Below, piece by piece: positions 7,489 to 15,386 of a stretch of 64,000 nt of DNA. Positions within the stretch are counted from its first letter, which is position 1. Every line of letters begins with the position of its first letter. Source of the DNA: Roseibaca calidilacus. Its GTDB lineage: Bacteria; Pseudomonadota; Alphaproteobacteria; Rhodobacterales; Rhodobacteraceae. The position numbers and the translations under genes were made by a program. Under the pieces are notes generated by a model. That model was not told the DNA's origin. It searched no databases and worked only from the letters and a program-made list of their open reading frames with translations. The stretch covers positions 1,879,501 to 1,943,500 of the forward strand of contig NZ_FBYC01000004.1 in assembly GCF_001517585.1 (NCBI RefSeq). The letters are read 5' to 3'.

Positions 7489-8442
7489 CTACTCCCACTC
7501 CATCTCGGAAAAGACCACGCCCGCATTCTTGGTCGCAAGCTCTTCGAACGTGTCCAGATGGGTATAGGGTGATTGATCGACATAATAGGCCGTGGACAAA
7601 TCCCGCCCTTCATCCAGATGTTCCCCGATCTTTTCACGCAGATACACAAGGTAATCGCGCGTAAACCGCCGCACCTGCGCCAGATTGGTCGGGTGGCCGT
7701 GGCCGGGGATGACATAGGTCGGGTTCAACGGCTCGAACGCGGTTTCCCATGTTTCGATCCAGCAGCTTGTGCAGGTGCCCTCAAAAATTGGCGGCATGCG
7801 TTCCTGAAACGCGATGTCCCCCGCAATCATCAGCGATTGCTCGGGCAGCCAGACCTGCGTGTCACCGGGGCTATGGGCAGGGCCAAGATGCAACACCTCT
7901 ATGCGGAAATCGCCCAACGATGCGTCATAGCTGTCTTCGAATGTCAGCGTCGGCGCCATGGGCACGGTGCCTTCGGCATTCTCTTGCGCGTAGTTCTGCA
8001 AGGCTTGTAGCCCCTGCCCCGCTTCGCGTTCATATTCATGCGCGGCGTCAACATGGGCCAACACGGGCACGCCCTGTTCAATCCAGTAATTATTGCCCAG
8101 CATGGCGTGGCCTTGTCCATTCTCGGCAATGACCAGCTTCACGGGCTGGTCTGTGCGTGCGCGGATTTCGGCATGCAGCGCCTCTGCCAGCTTGTAAGAG
8201 GCGCCGGAATTGACCACCACCACCCCGTCGCCGGTGATGATGAAACTCAGGTTGTTGTTATGGCCTGCATTTTCATAGGTGGGCGGCGCAGTTGCGCCAA
8301 TGGACGACCAAACATTGGGGATCACCTCGACCGGTTTGTTATACAGCACCGATTGCGGGTATTTGTCGGCAATGTCCTCAGAGGCCAGCGCGCTGCCAGC
8401 CCACAGCGCCGCGGTCAGGGTCAGCAGAATGGGGCGTGCCAT
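7489..8442 (-). CDS. Periplasmic metallo-beta-lactamase-fold protein, SoxH-like, altered metal site
   Basis: The 317-residue protein has a signal peptide of about 20 residues and the metallo-beta-lactamase fold seen in SoxH and in quinoprotein-relay hydrolases. The later ligands are recognisable: His190 in GPAHSPGD, Asp209 in IAGDIAF and His248 in IPGHGHPT. The first motif, normally HxHxDH, reads NGQGHAMLGN, so only one histidine (112) remains and zinc binding must differ. It is separated by three bases from the gene at 8446 in the same direction. Proximity to sox genes suggests a role in sulfur or alcohol oxidation, but no substrate can be named. Confidence 0.75.
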   Translation of the reverse strand: MARPILLTLTAALWAGSALASEDIADKYPQSVLYNKPVEVIPNVWSSIGATAPPTYENAGHNNNLSFIITGDGVVVVNSGASYKLAEALHAEIRARTDQPVKLVIAENGQGHAMLGNNYWIEQGVPVLAHVDAAHEYEREAGQGLQALQNYAQENAEGTVPMAPTLTFEDSYDASLGDFRIEVLHLGPAHSPGDTQVWLPEQSLMIAGDIAFQERMPPIFEGTCTSCWIETWETAFEPLNPTYVIPGHGHPTNLAQVRRFTRDYLVYLREKIGEHLDEGRDLSTAYYVDQSPYTHLDTFEELATKNAGVVFSEMEWE

Positions 8443-8445
8443 GCC

Positions 8446-9366
8446 TTAGACCTCCGGGTTGAAGCGGTAGCCACCACCAGACAGCTTTTCAACACGACCC
8501 AGCCCACCATCATGCACATGGAACCCGGCAACCAGCAGGTCATCGGCGGTAATGCGGTCCAAAAGCGCTGCACGGCTGGCGGCCCCCATCTGCGGATCTT
8601 GGTCGGCCGCAGATTCGAATTCGGGACGCTCAAACGCCACATGGCCGTTGCCAATGGCATCGCCCGTTACAAGCACGCCCTGCCCGCCAAGCTGCACCTG
8701 ATAGGACATGTGGCCGGGTGTGTGGCCGGGGCTGGCAACGGCCAGAACGCCCGGCACGACCTCTGCCCCGTCTTCGATCAGCATGACCTGATCGGCGATA
8801 ACCTCCAGCCGTCGGGCCGCGCCAACTGCGAAGGACTGCCGCTCTGCGCCGATCGTGTCGATCGTGTTCGGGTCCATCCAATAGTCCCATTCCGCACGGC
8901 CCATGATGATCTGGGCATTCGGCAGGAAGGGTTCGTCGAAATCATCCAGCAAGCCCCAGATGTGGTCTGGATGGGCATGGGTTATGACCAGATGGGTAAT
9001 CTCTTCGGGGGCCACGCCCATTTCGTCCAGCGTGTCGGGCAACATGCCCGCGCTTGGCATGAAATCGAACCCCGCCCCCACATCAAACAGCACCGTCCGG
9101 TCACCATCGCGCAACAGCGTGTGGTTGCAGGGCGGTGTCACCTGCTCCCCAGTCAGGCCGTAGCGGTCGCGCAGCTCTGCCAGAAACTCGGCTGGCAGTT
9201 GTTCCAGTGTGGTGTCGAACGGCAGAACAAGATTGCCATCGGACACCATATCCAGACGCGCAGAGCCCACTTCAAGCGTGGTCGCGGCAAAGGCACGGCG
9301 GGGCAACAGACCTTGCGCGACCAGCGTGGCTGCAAGCCCGGATTGCAGAAAAAGACGACGATGCAT
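8446..9366 (-). CDS. Tat-exported metallo-beta-lactamase-fold hydrolase
   Basis: The 306-residue product begins MHRRLFLQSG, a twin-arginine signal with a hydrophobic core and an AFA cleavage site near residue 27. It has a complete metallo-beta-lactamase site: THAHPDH at 129-135, SPGHTPGH, GDAIGNGH and a late FHVHDGG. The start at 9366 was chosen for its signal peptide and GAGGGAG site; the longer frame from 9444 has neither. It is upstream of and nearly fused in operon with the SoxH-like gene. In P. pantotrophus the sox cluster also ends with tandem metallo-hydrolases (soxG, soxH), so this pair may be their counterpart. That equivalence is inferred. Confidence 0.75.
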   Translation of the reverse strand: MHRRLFLQSGLAATLVAQGLLPRRAFAATTLEVGSARLDMVSDGNLVLPFDTTLEQLPAEFLAELRDRYGLTGEQVTPPCNHTLLRDGDRTVLFDVGAGFDFMPSAGMLPDTLDEMGVAPEEITHLVITHAHPDHIWGLLDDFDEPFLPNAQIIMGRAEWDYWMDPNTIDTIGAERQSFAVGAARRLEVIADQVMLIEDGAEVVPGVLAVASPGHTPGHMSYQVQLGGQGVLVTGDAIGNGHVAFERPEFESAADQDPQMGAASRAALLDRITADDLLVAGFHVHDGGLGRVEKLSGGGYRFNPEV

Positions 9367-9482
9367 GATTAACTCCCTCAAGAAAGACCCGCGTGTCGCG
9401 GGACGATGCCGGAAAGGCGAGGGAGAGCGCAGGTTTCCGTGCACCCTGTTTAATATATGGCGGAAGCTGAATGCAAGCCTCG

Positions 9483-10103
9483 TCAGAGGTTGCGCATCTG
9501 CAATTCGCGCGCGACCTCTGCGCGGACCAGCTTGCGGATGTTGCGGGTGATACGCTCGCCCAATTCGCCCTGCAATTCCTGCCGCACGATTCGGGCGACC
9601 ATTTCGGCAAGCGCGTCTTCATCGATCACGGTCTCTGCCGGGTCAGGGGCCTTGGTCGGGGCAATGGCCAATGCTTCTTCCAGCCGCGCAAGGGTCGTCT
9701 CCAGTTGGCTTTCGCTTTCTGGCAAAGGGGCCTCTGCCATAGGGGCCGGCGCGGTCTGCATCTGAACTTGGGCCGCGTCGCGTCCGGCCTGCGCAATTCT
9801 GGTCAGCAAGGGCGCGCGCATCGGCGCATCTGCAAAGCTCGGATGCCCGTGCTGGGAGACAATACCCGGTTGGGGTGCATTGGCCTGCTGCGCCCCGGAC
9901 GAAGGCGCGGGCGGTGTTGCGTTATCCGCGGCTGTGGGCGTTGCAGACGTGCCAGCGCCACCATCAACCCTTAAAGCAGATGTCAGGACCAGCTTTCCGG
10001 GCGACGCGGGTTTGGGCTGCGCAGGGCGTTCCTCATGCGTCACAAGCCGTCGGATGGATGACAACACATCTTCAATCTCGTGCCGCGACATCGCCTCGGT
10101 CAT
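9483..10103 (-). CDS. PopZ-like (DUF2497-type) polar organising protein candidate
   Basis: The 206-residue protein has a short N-terminal helix (SRHEIEDVLSSIRRLV), a long Pro/Ala-rich low-complexity middle from about 28 to 135, and a charged C-terminal helical region (LAEMVARIVRQEL ... RKLVRAEVARELQ). This layout, with an EDVLSSIRRLV start and C-terminal assembly helices, is that of alphaproteobacterial PopZ-type scaffolds that gather at cell poles. Overall resemblance is motif-level only, so a generic hypothetical protein remains possible. It is transcribed away from tolC-side genes in the same direction with an AAGGGCAAG site. Confidence 0.5.
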   Translation of the reverse strand: MTEAMSRHEIEDVLSSIRRLVTHEERPAQPKPASPGKLVLTSALRVDGGAGTSATPTAADNATPPAPSSGAQQANAPQPGIVSQHGHPSFADAPMRAPLLTRIAQAGRDAAQVQMQTAPAPMAEAPLPESESQLETTLARLEEALAIAPTKAPDPAETVIDEDALAEMVARIVRQELQGELGERITRNIRKLVRAEVARELQMRNL

Positions 10104-10228
10104 GTCTTGCCCTTTCCCCTACCCACAACGAAACCATCATGGCGCGATCTGGCGTCGCGCTTTAACTCTTCAGGACGTAAGCGTAACGCGTCGCGGGCTG
10201 TCAGACAATCATCTATGCGCGCTTAGGG

Positions 10229-11596
10229 TTACTGTGGCTTGTTCAAGGCCCGCAGAACACGGTCCAGCGCCTCTCCCTGAGCAGAGAGAGCGGGCGCGTC
10301 CTTGACCACGTTGTAATAGGCTTCCGGGTCATAGGTCGCAATCCCCAAGCCCAAGTGGTCCACCGTCAGCAAACCCATGCTGGACAGCAGCTGATAGGTC
10401 GCGGTTTGCAAACCGGCCTCTGCCTGCAACAGGGTGGTGCGGGCGTCGAGCAGGTCGTTCTCGGCGTTCAGAACATCAAGCGTGGTGCGCGCGCCAAGGC
10501 GGGCTTCCTCGCGGGTGCCTTCAAATGCGCTTTCCGCAGCGGCCACCTGTTGGCGGCTGGCGGTGATGCGTGCGCGGGTCACGTCAACGTTAGCCCATGC
10601 CAGCGCCACGTTCTGCAACACCTGCGCAACCGTCTGGTGCAGCCCGGCGCGGCTGGCATCGCGCTGCGCAATGGCCTTGCGCGACAAGGCCCGCAGTTGT
10701 CCGCCTTGGTAAATCGGGCGCGTGTATGAGATGCCCGCGCTCAGGTTGACCGAATCGTTGGTCGCGTTCGAGAAGCTTTGTCCGATCCCGGCAGACCCGG
10801 TGACAGAGCCGCGATGCTGGGCTGCGGCGCGTTCGGCCGCCAGATCAGATGCCGTTACTTCGAACTGCGCTTTCAGAATTTCAGGATGCGTGCGCCGCGC
10901 GATATCTTGCGCCGCTTCCAAAGATGCCGCCGTGCGCGGCAAAGCCGGGGCAGGCCGCAAGCTTTGCGGATAGCTGCCGGTCACCAGCTTGTAGCCTTCG
11001 CGCGCAGCGGCAAGATCGCCTTCGGACGCGGCAAGCTGCGACCGGGCGGCGGCAAGCCGTGCTTCGGCCAAGGACACGTCTGTGCGCGTCACTTCGCCCA
11101 GTTCGAACCGTTCACGCGCGGCACTCAGTTCACGGGTGATGACCCGCACCGTGGCCTGCTGCAACAGCACGGCTTCAGTTGCCGTGCGCACATCCATAAA
11201 GGCGGAGACGGCATTGAACAGAACTTCTTGTTCCAAGCCAAGCAAGGCCTGCCGCGTGGCCAGAACCTGCGCTTTTGACGCTTCCTTGGCCAATTTTCCG
11301 CGCCCGAAATCGATCAGGGTAATCTCGGCATTCAGATTGAACGACAGCTCCAAAGAACTGGTGTTCCGCGAATTCCTTTGCCCTTGGACCCCGGCGGCGA
11401 AATTGACCACCGGGCGCATTTGCGCAACGGCGACGGCCACATCTTCGTCGGCGGCGCGCAGCAAAGCGCGGTTTTGGTCCAGAATGTTGGAATTCTGGTA
11501 GGCCGCGACGAATGTGTCGGCAAGCGATTGGGCCATGACGGGCAGCGGTGCAAGCAACGCGGCCGCAACACAAATAGCGTTCAAATGTCGGATCAT
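10229..11596 (-). CDS. tolC: TolC-family outer-membrane channel
   Basis: The 455-residue protein has a signal peptide ending near residue 22 (VMAQS) and the duplicated OEP helical-hairpin architecture of TolC: two repeats rich in long Ala/Gln/Glu helices with GEVTRTDVSLAEARLA in the first half and GARTTLDVLNAENDLLDA in the second. These repeat motifs are diagnostic. It acts as the outer-membrane exit duct for type I secretion and multidrug efflux. No inner-membrane partner is adjacent. The methyltransferase-like gene upstream at 11622 is co-directional with only 25 bases between, an arrangement common in this bacterial group. Confidence 0.92.
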   Translation of the reverse strand: MIRHLNAICVAAALLAPLPVMAQSLADTFVAAYQNSNILDQNRALLRAADEDVAVAVAQMRPVVNFAAGVQGQRNSRNTSSLELSFNLNAEITLIDFGRGKLAKEASKAQVLATRQALLGLEQEVLFNAVSAFMDVRTATEAVLLQQATVRVITRELSAARERFELGEVTRTDVSLAEARLAAARSQLAASEGDLAAAREGYKLVTGSYPQSLRPAPALPRTAASLEAAQDIARRTHPEILKAQFEVTASDLAAERAAAQHRGSVTGSAGIGQSFSNATNDSVNLSAGISYTRPIYQGGQLRALSRKAIAQRDASRAGLHQTVAQVLQNVALAWANVDVTRARITASRQQVAAAESAFEGTREEARLGARTTLDVLNAENDLLDARTTLLQAEAGLQTATYQLLSSMGLLTVDHLGLGIATYDPEAYYNVVKDAPALSAQGEALDRVLRALNKPQ

Positions 11597-11621
11597 GGTC
11601 GCAGCCTTTTAATATTTTGTC

Positions 11622-12275
11622 TTACAAGCTGAAGGCGCGTTCACGTTCGAAACCGGGAAGCACGGGGGCACCGGCATTGAATTCGTCGCGCCATGCGATC
11701 CGGCCCTGTTGCTTCACGCCGACCCGGACAACACCCAGCGTGCCCTCGACGAACAGGCAGGCAACCCGGCCCCCGTCGCGCAGTTGCTGGGCCAGTGTGT
11801 CGGGGAACTGCTCTGCCCCGCCTTGCAGGATCATCGCGTCATAAGGCGCGTAATCCGGCGCACCGGCAACCAGCGGCCCGGTGTGCAGCACAACGGTGTC
11901 GCAGCCCGTCGCGCTGAGCGCGGTTTGCGCGTCTGCGGCAAGGGACGCATTTTCTTCAACCGCCACAACACCTTGCGCGATCTGCGCCAGAACGGCCGCC
12001 GAATACCCGGTGCCGCAACCAATATCGAGCACAAGGTCACGATCGCCAACTTCCAGCGCGTCCAACATCTTGGCGAATGTCCGAGGCTCCAGCAGAACGC
12101 GGCCTTCACCCAGATCAATGTTGTTGCCCATATAGGCTGCCTCGACCAGACGCGCGGGCGTGAACACTTCGCGCGGGATACGCAGCATCGCGTCAATGAT
12201 CGGGAACTTCGTCACATCCGAGGGGCGCACTTGCGTATCCACCATCATGGTGCGACGGGCGGTGAAATCCGGCAT
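11622..12275 (-). CDS. Protein-L-isoaspartate O-methyltransferase family protein
   Basis: The 217-residue protein has the Rossmann methyltransferase motif LVLDIGCGTGYSAAVLA near residues 80-95 and the upstream REVFTPARLVEAAYMGNNI region characteristic of the isoaspartyl methyltransferase (Pcm) family. It would bind S-adenosylmethionine. It lacks the full-length Pcm substrate residues I would need to see to be sure of isoaspartyl repair. The start at 12275 is supported by CCGGAGAG upstream and the family N-terminus; a longer frame from 12347 is not. It precedes tolC in an apparent operon. Confidence 0.85.
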   Translation of the reverse strand: MPDFTARRTMMVDTQVRPSDVTKFPIIDAMLRIPREVFTPARLVEAAYMGNNIDLGEGRVLLEPRTFAKMLDALEVGDRDLVLDIGCGTGYSAAVLAQIAQGVVAVEENASLAADAQTALSATGCDTVVLHTGPLVAGAPDYAPYDAMILQGGAEQFPDTLAQQLRDGGRVACLFVEGTLGVVRVGVKQQGRIAWRDEFNAGAPVLPGFERERAFSL

Positions 12276-12422
12276 GATGTGAACTCTCCGGTTCAGTTTC
12301 TGTCCGCTAGTGCTTGCCATAGAACGTGCCACATCGCAACATCGCATCGCGCGGCGGCCACGGGTTTTGCGTTGGTGCGTGGCATGCTAGGTCATACCCC
12401 AGATAGCGAAGGGAAAAAGACC

Positions 12423-12872
12423 ATGCATTATTCCGTTTATCTGGCCGGTGAAATCCACACCGATTGGCGCGACACGCTGATCGCCGCATCTAGCGGGTTG
12501 CCAGTTTCGTTCAGCACGCCCGTGACCGACCATGCTGCCTCTGACGATTGCGGCGTGGCCATTTTGGGGGCAGAGCCGACCAAGTTCTGGCACGATCACA
12601 AAGGCGCCAAGCTAAACGCCATCCGCACCCGCAAAGCCATAGAGGAAGCGGATATCGTCGTTGTCCGCTTTGGCGAGAAATACAAGCAATGGAATGCCGC
12701 TTTCGACGCAGGCTATGCCGCCGCGCTTGGCAAATCGCTGATCGTTATGCACGGCGCTGACCATCAGCACGCGCTAAAAGAAGTGGACGCCGCCGCCCTT
12801 GCCGTGGTCGAAACACCCGAACAAGTGGCCCAGATCCTGCGATACGTGACCAACGGCACCCTGCCCGGCTGA
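12423..12872 (+). CDS. YtoQ-family protein
   Basis: The 149-residue cytoplasmic protein begins MHYSVYLAGEIHTDWR and contains the YtoQ-family segments SFSTPVTDHAASDD and GAEPTKFWHDHKGAKLN. The fold resembles nucleoside 2-deoxyribosyltransferase-like domains; no reaction has been firmly assigned to this family as far as I know. The start at 12423 fits the family and follows AGGGAAAAAGACC. Much longer open frame upstream (from 11709) is antisense to the methyltransferase gene and should be ignored. It is divergent from that gene. Confidence 0.85.
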   Translation: MHYSVYLAGEIHTDWRDTLIAASSGLPVSFSTPVTDHAASDDCGVAILGAEPTKFWHDHKGAKLNAIRTRKAIEEADIVVVRFGEKYKQWNAAFDAGYAAALGKSLIVMHGADHQHALKEVDAAALAVVETPEQVAQILRYVTNGTLPG

Positions 12873-12941
12873 TTTCGCTTTACAGACGAGCAAGGCGACC
12901 GCATTAACCCTTTTGCTGTTCAATTGCATCAGGAGCACAAC

Positions 12942-13325
12942 ATGCTTAACGAGTTCAAAGCGTTCATCGCGCGCGGCAATGTCATGGATATGGCCGTCGG
13001 CATCATTATCGGCGCGGCGTTTACCGCTATCGTCACCTCTTTGGTGGACGATCTGGTCAACCCGCTGATCGGGCTGGTTATCGGCGGGGTCGATTTCAGC
13101 GCCATCAGCTTCGGGCTAGGCGATGCGCAATTTATGGTCGGCAATTTCATCAATGCGGTCATCAAATTTCTGATCATCGCATGGGTCGTGTTCCTGCTGG
13201 TCAAAGGCGTGAACCGTGTCGCCAATTTGGCCAAGGCGGAAGAAGCGCCGGTCGAAGACGCGCCAAAAGGCCCGACCAGCGAAGAGCTGCTGGCAGAAAT
13301 CCGCGACGCGCTGAAAGCCCGCTAA
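12942..13325 (+). CDS. mscL: Large-conductance mechanosensitive channel MscL
   Basis: MscL is the homopentameric inner-membrane emergency valve opened by membrane tension. The 127-residue product has the conserved first helix ([19 protein letters not shown]), the pore-lining glycine pattern, the second transmembrane helix ([17 protein letters not shown]) and an amphipathic C-terminal helix ending in [13 protein letters not shown]. Start at 12942 follows AGGAG six bases upstream; an in-frame ATG at 12924 precedes the ribosome-binding site and is rejected. Length is normal for the family. Confidence 0.97.
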   Translation: MLNEFKAFIARGNVMDMAVGIIIGAAFTAIVTSLVDDLVNPLIGLVIGGVDFSAISFGLGDAQFMVGNFINAVIKFLIIAWVVFLLVKGVNRVANLAKAEEAPVEDAPKGPTSEELLAEIRDALKAR

Positions 13326-13343
13326 GCCCCTCTTGCCAAGCTT

Positions 13344-13366
13344 GGGCGCGCAGGCTATGCGCGCCC
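13344..13366 (+). terminator. Perfect 9-bp hairpin after mscL
   Basis: GGGCGCGCA at 13344-13352 pairs perfectly with TGCGCGCCC at 13358-13366 around a five-base loop, 18 bases after the mscL stop. No T-run follows. It lies 51 bases before the next start, so it could be a weak terminator or an attenuator for the queuosine transporter gene. Confidence 0.45.
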
Positions 13367-13417
13367 TGCCCTGATCGGGCACAAGTCTCCGCAACCTTGC
13401 CAAAACGGACCATAGAT

Positions 13418-14053
13418 ATGACCCGCACTTACCTGCCCGGCGTTATCGCCATGGCGGCCGTTGTCGTCGCCTCGAATATTCTTGTTCAATTCCTGTTCGG
13501 AAACTGGCTGACATGGGGGGCCTTTACCTACCCGCTGGCCTTTCTGGTCAATGACGTGATGAACCGCGTCTACGGCCCTCAAGCCGCGCGCCGCGTGGTC
13601 TGGGTGGGTTTTGGCGTGGGCGTGGCCTGCTCGCTGATCGGCACACAGATCATGGGCGAATTCGGCCCGCTGGTAACATTGCGCATTGCGCTGGGATCGG
13701 GCATCGCTTTCCTGACCGCGCAACTGATCGACGTGGCCATTTTCGACCGTCTGCGCGAAGACAAGCACGGGGGCGCATGGTGGCGCGCGCCGCTGGCCTC
13801 TACGCTTGTCGGCTCCACGCTGGATACTGCCTTATTTTTCAGCATCGCGTTTTCTGCCACTCTTGTGTTTCTGGAACCCGGCAATGACGTGTCATGGGCC
13901 GGTGAATATCTGCCGCTGCTGGGTTTTGGCCCGGAACTGCCGCTGTGGGCGTCGCTGGCGGTGGCTGACTGGGCCGTCAAACTGTCGCTGGCGCTGCTTG
14001 CGCTGGTGCCCTTCCGCCTGATCGTTTCGAAAATGACGCAACCTGTCGCATAA
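13418..14053 (+). CDS. Queuosine precursor transporter (YhhQ/QPTR family)
   Basis: The 211-residue polytopic protein has six or so hydrophobic segments and the family signatures TYPLAFLVNDVMNRVYG near the N-terminus and GSTLDTALFFSIAF near residue 130. Members salvage queuosine bases such as preQ0 or preQ1 for tRNA modification. The start at 13418 (MTRTYLPG) is consistent with the family N-terminus; a much longer frame running back through mscL is not real. No preQ1 riboswitch could be recognised in the 92-base leader, although I could not fold it rigorously. Confidence 0.85.
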   Translation: MTRTYLPGVIAMAAVVVASNILVQFLFGNWLTWGAFTYPLAFLVNDVMNRVYGPQAARRVVWVGFGVGVACSLIGTQIMGEFGPLVTLRIALGSGIAFLTAQLIDVAIFDRLREDKHGGAWWRAPLASTLVGSTLDTALFFSIAFSATLVFLEPGNDVSWAGEYLPLLGFGPELPLWASLAVADWAVKLSLALLALVPFRLIVSKMTQPVA

Positions 14054-14059
14054 TTTCTT

Positions 14060-14090
14060 TTGACAAACACAAAATATGTGCCACCATTCT
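14060..14090 (+). promoter_or_regulatory. Promoter-like element for the small 14.1-14.28 kb transcript
   Basis: A perfect TTGACA -35 hexamer stands at 14060-14065. At spacings of 17-19 bases only weak -10 candidates occur (around 14083-14090, CCATTCT). The element lies immediately after the transporter stop and before the small ORF at 14125. It is a promoter candidate from position and the -35 match only. Confidence 0.4.
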
Positions 14091-14124
14091 ATTCAACAGC
14101 AACGCAATGAAAGGAGGTGGTCCA

Positions 14125-14181
14125 GTGTCTAGAGTGATGTTGGAGAGAGGTGCGAAGACAGTCATAGGGGGCAAAACCTGA
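14125..14181 (+). CDS. 18-residue ORF with exceptionally strong Shine-Dalgarno
   Basis: GTG at 14125 opens a short frame ending with TGA at 14181, encoding (M)SRVMLERGAKTVIGGKT. Seven bases upstream of the start ends the core of AAAGGAGGTGGTCC (14110-14123), which can pair along its whole 14 bases with the 3' end of 16S rRNA, counting one G-U pair. An overlapping ATG at 14107 in the same frame would make a 24-residue peptide but would place the ribosome-binding sequence inside the coding region. I do not recognise the peptide. It is followed by a terminator at 14253, so the unit could be a leader peptide, a regulatory RNA or a stand-alone microprotein gene. Confidence 0.45.
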   Translation: MSRVMLERGAKTVIGGKT

Positions 14182-14252
14182 CGGCAGCCCCGATGGGGAC
14201 CCCTTTTGATTGAGCCTTGCTCTAATTGGCTCCATCTCCTGAAGCTCGTTTA

Positions 14253-14280
14253 GGGCCGTCCAAAAATTGGGCGGCCCTTT
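14253..14280 (+). terminator. Rho-independent terminator before arfB
   Basis: GGGCCGTCC at 14253-14261 pairs with GGGCGGCCC at 14269-14277 with one G-U pair and an AAAAATT loop, followed directly by TTTCGTT. It closes the transcript containing the small ORF at 14125 and leaves only 15 bases before the arfB start. Confidence 0.75.
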
Positions 14281-14292
14281 CGTTAGGCGGCA

Positions 14293-14718
14293 ATGATTAC
14301 CATGCGCATAAATGACGACATCACCCTGCAAGATTGGGAACTGACCGAAACATTCACCCGATCGCAAGGGCCGGGCGGGCAGAATGTGAACAAGGTCTCA
14401 TCCGCCGTGGAATTGCGGTTCGAAGCCGCGCGCAGCCCCAACCTGCCAGACCCGGTCAAGGCGCGCCTGCGGCGGCTGGCCGGGCGGCGCTGGACACAGG
14501 ATGGCGCTGTGCTGTTGCGGGTTGAGGAGACGCGCAGTCAGGCCCGCAACAGAGAGATCGCGCGCGACCGTTTGGCCCAACTTATTCTAGAAGCCACGAA
14601 ACGGCCCAAACCGCGTATTCCCACGCGCCCGACCCTTGCCAGCAAGCGCAGACGGCTAGAGGCAAAGACACACAGGGCCAGCATCAAATCTTCGCGAGCG
14701 GCACCGCGACCAGACTGA
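14293..14718 (+). CDS. arfB: Alternative ribosome-rescue hydrolase ArfB
   Basis: ArfB enters the A site of stalled ribosomes and releases the nascent chain from peptidyl-tRNA. The 141-residue product has the catalytic GGQ motif within GPGGQNVNKVSSAVELR near residues 26-43 and the basic C-terminal tail (KRRRLEAKTHRASIKSSR) that occupies the empty mRNA channel. It is too short to be a release factor 1/2. The start may be 14293 or the ATG at 14302; the first has AGGCGG just upstream. It lies directly after a terminator. Confidence 0.92.
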   Translation: MITMRINDDITLQDWELTETFTRSQGPGGQNVNKVSSAVELRFEAARSPNLPDPVKARLRRLAGRRWTQDGAVLLRVEETRSQARNREIARDRLAQLILEATKRPKPRIPTRPTLASKRRRLEAKTHRASIKSSRAAPRPD

Positions 14719-14818
14719 CATTGCCGTTAGAACAGGCATGTTCGCCACGACAGGCCGGACCGGTACAAAATTGTTACATTTGCCTGTTAGGCGGGCCGAA
14801 ATCAGGAATAGTAAATAT

Positions 14819-15274
14819 ATGAAAGCGGCATCTCGGCCCCGTGATATTTTGGCAAATGCGCTTGAATTTGTGCGCCCGTCCTTCGTGCAGGTCGCCGCCA
14901 TGTGCGTGCGTCAAGGTAAGGATGGCCCGGAGGTGCTTCTGATCCAGACGCTGACCCGCAAATTATGGATGGTCCCGAAAGGCTGGCCAATGGATGGGCT
15001 GTCCTTGTCAGACGCCGCCGCGCAAGAGGCGTGGGAAGAAGCCGGCGTGCGCGGTCCGATTGCACAAACCCCGCTTGGGGCGTTCAGCTACACCAAGATC
15101 AAATCAAGCGGCTTGCCGGTGCAATGCCGCGCGCAAGTGTTTCGGTTGGACGTAACCCACCAATCCGACGACTACCCCGAGGCCAAGAAACGCGTGCGCC
15201 GATGGGTCCGCCCTGAAAAGGCCGCAGAGATGGTTCAGAACGCGCAACTTGCGCGCTTGCTGGCGTCTTTGTAA
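14819..15274 (+). CDS. Nudix hydrolase
   Basis: The 152-residue protein carries a Nudix box in the segment GLSLSDAAAQEAWEEAGV (about residues 61-78), preceded by WMVPKGWP as in diphosphoinositol-polyphosphate-type Nudix enzymes. The usual REUxEE reads QEAWEEAG, so the first arginine is replaced by glutamine while the metal-binding glutamates remain. It would hydrolyse a nucleoside diphosphate-linked compound; the substrate is not known. Start at 14819 (MKAASRPRDI) has AGGAA ten bases upstream; a longer frame from 14738 has no such site. Confidence 0.85.
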   Translation: MKAASRPRDILANALEFVRPSFVQVAAMCVRQGKDGPEVLLIQTLTRKLWMVPKGWPMDGLSLSDAAAQEAWEEAGVRGPIAQTPLGAFSYTKIKSSGLPVQCRAQVFRLDVTHQSDDYPEAKKRVRRWVRPEKAAEMVQNAQLARLLASL

Positions 15275-15386
15275 CCAAAATACGACACATCCGGCACTCT
15301 TGGCAGAAAAGCACCCGCCGTTGCCGCCCATTACGATGGGTGCTAATCGTCGCGCGTTACAAATTCCTTACAAAGGAGCCGCAGGC

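Noticed and set aside
8038-9372. A 444-codon plus-strand frame over the metallo-hydrolases
   Set aside because: It is the antisense of two well-supported leftward genes and has no recognisable motifs or ribosome-binding site.
11709-12872. A 387-codon plus-strand frame
   Set aside because: Only its last 149 codons (from 12423) are a gene; the upstream part is antisense to the methyltransferase and lies in codon-position shadow.
13326-13417. Possible preQ1 riboswitch ahead of the queuosine-precursor transporter
   Set aside because: The leader shows only a GC-rich hairpin at 13344-13366 and no recognisable preQ1 aptamer core.
13181-14053. A 290-codon frame spanning mscL and the queuosine transporter
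   Set aside because: The upstream part is an out-of-frame read of mscL; the transporter starts at 13418.
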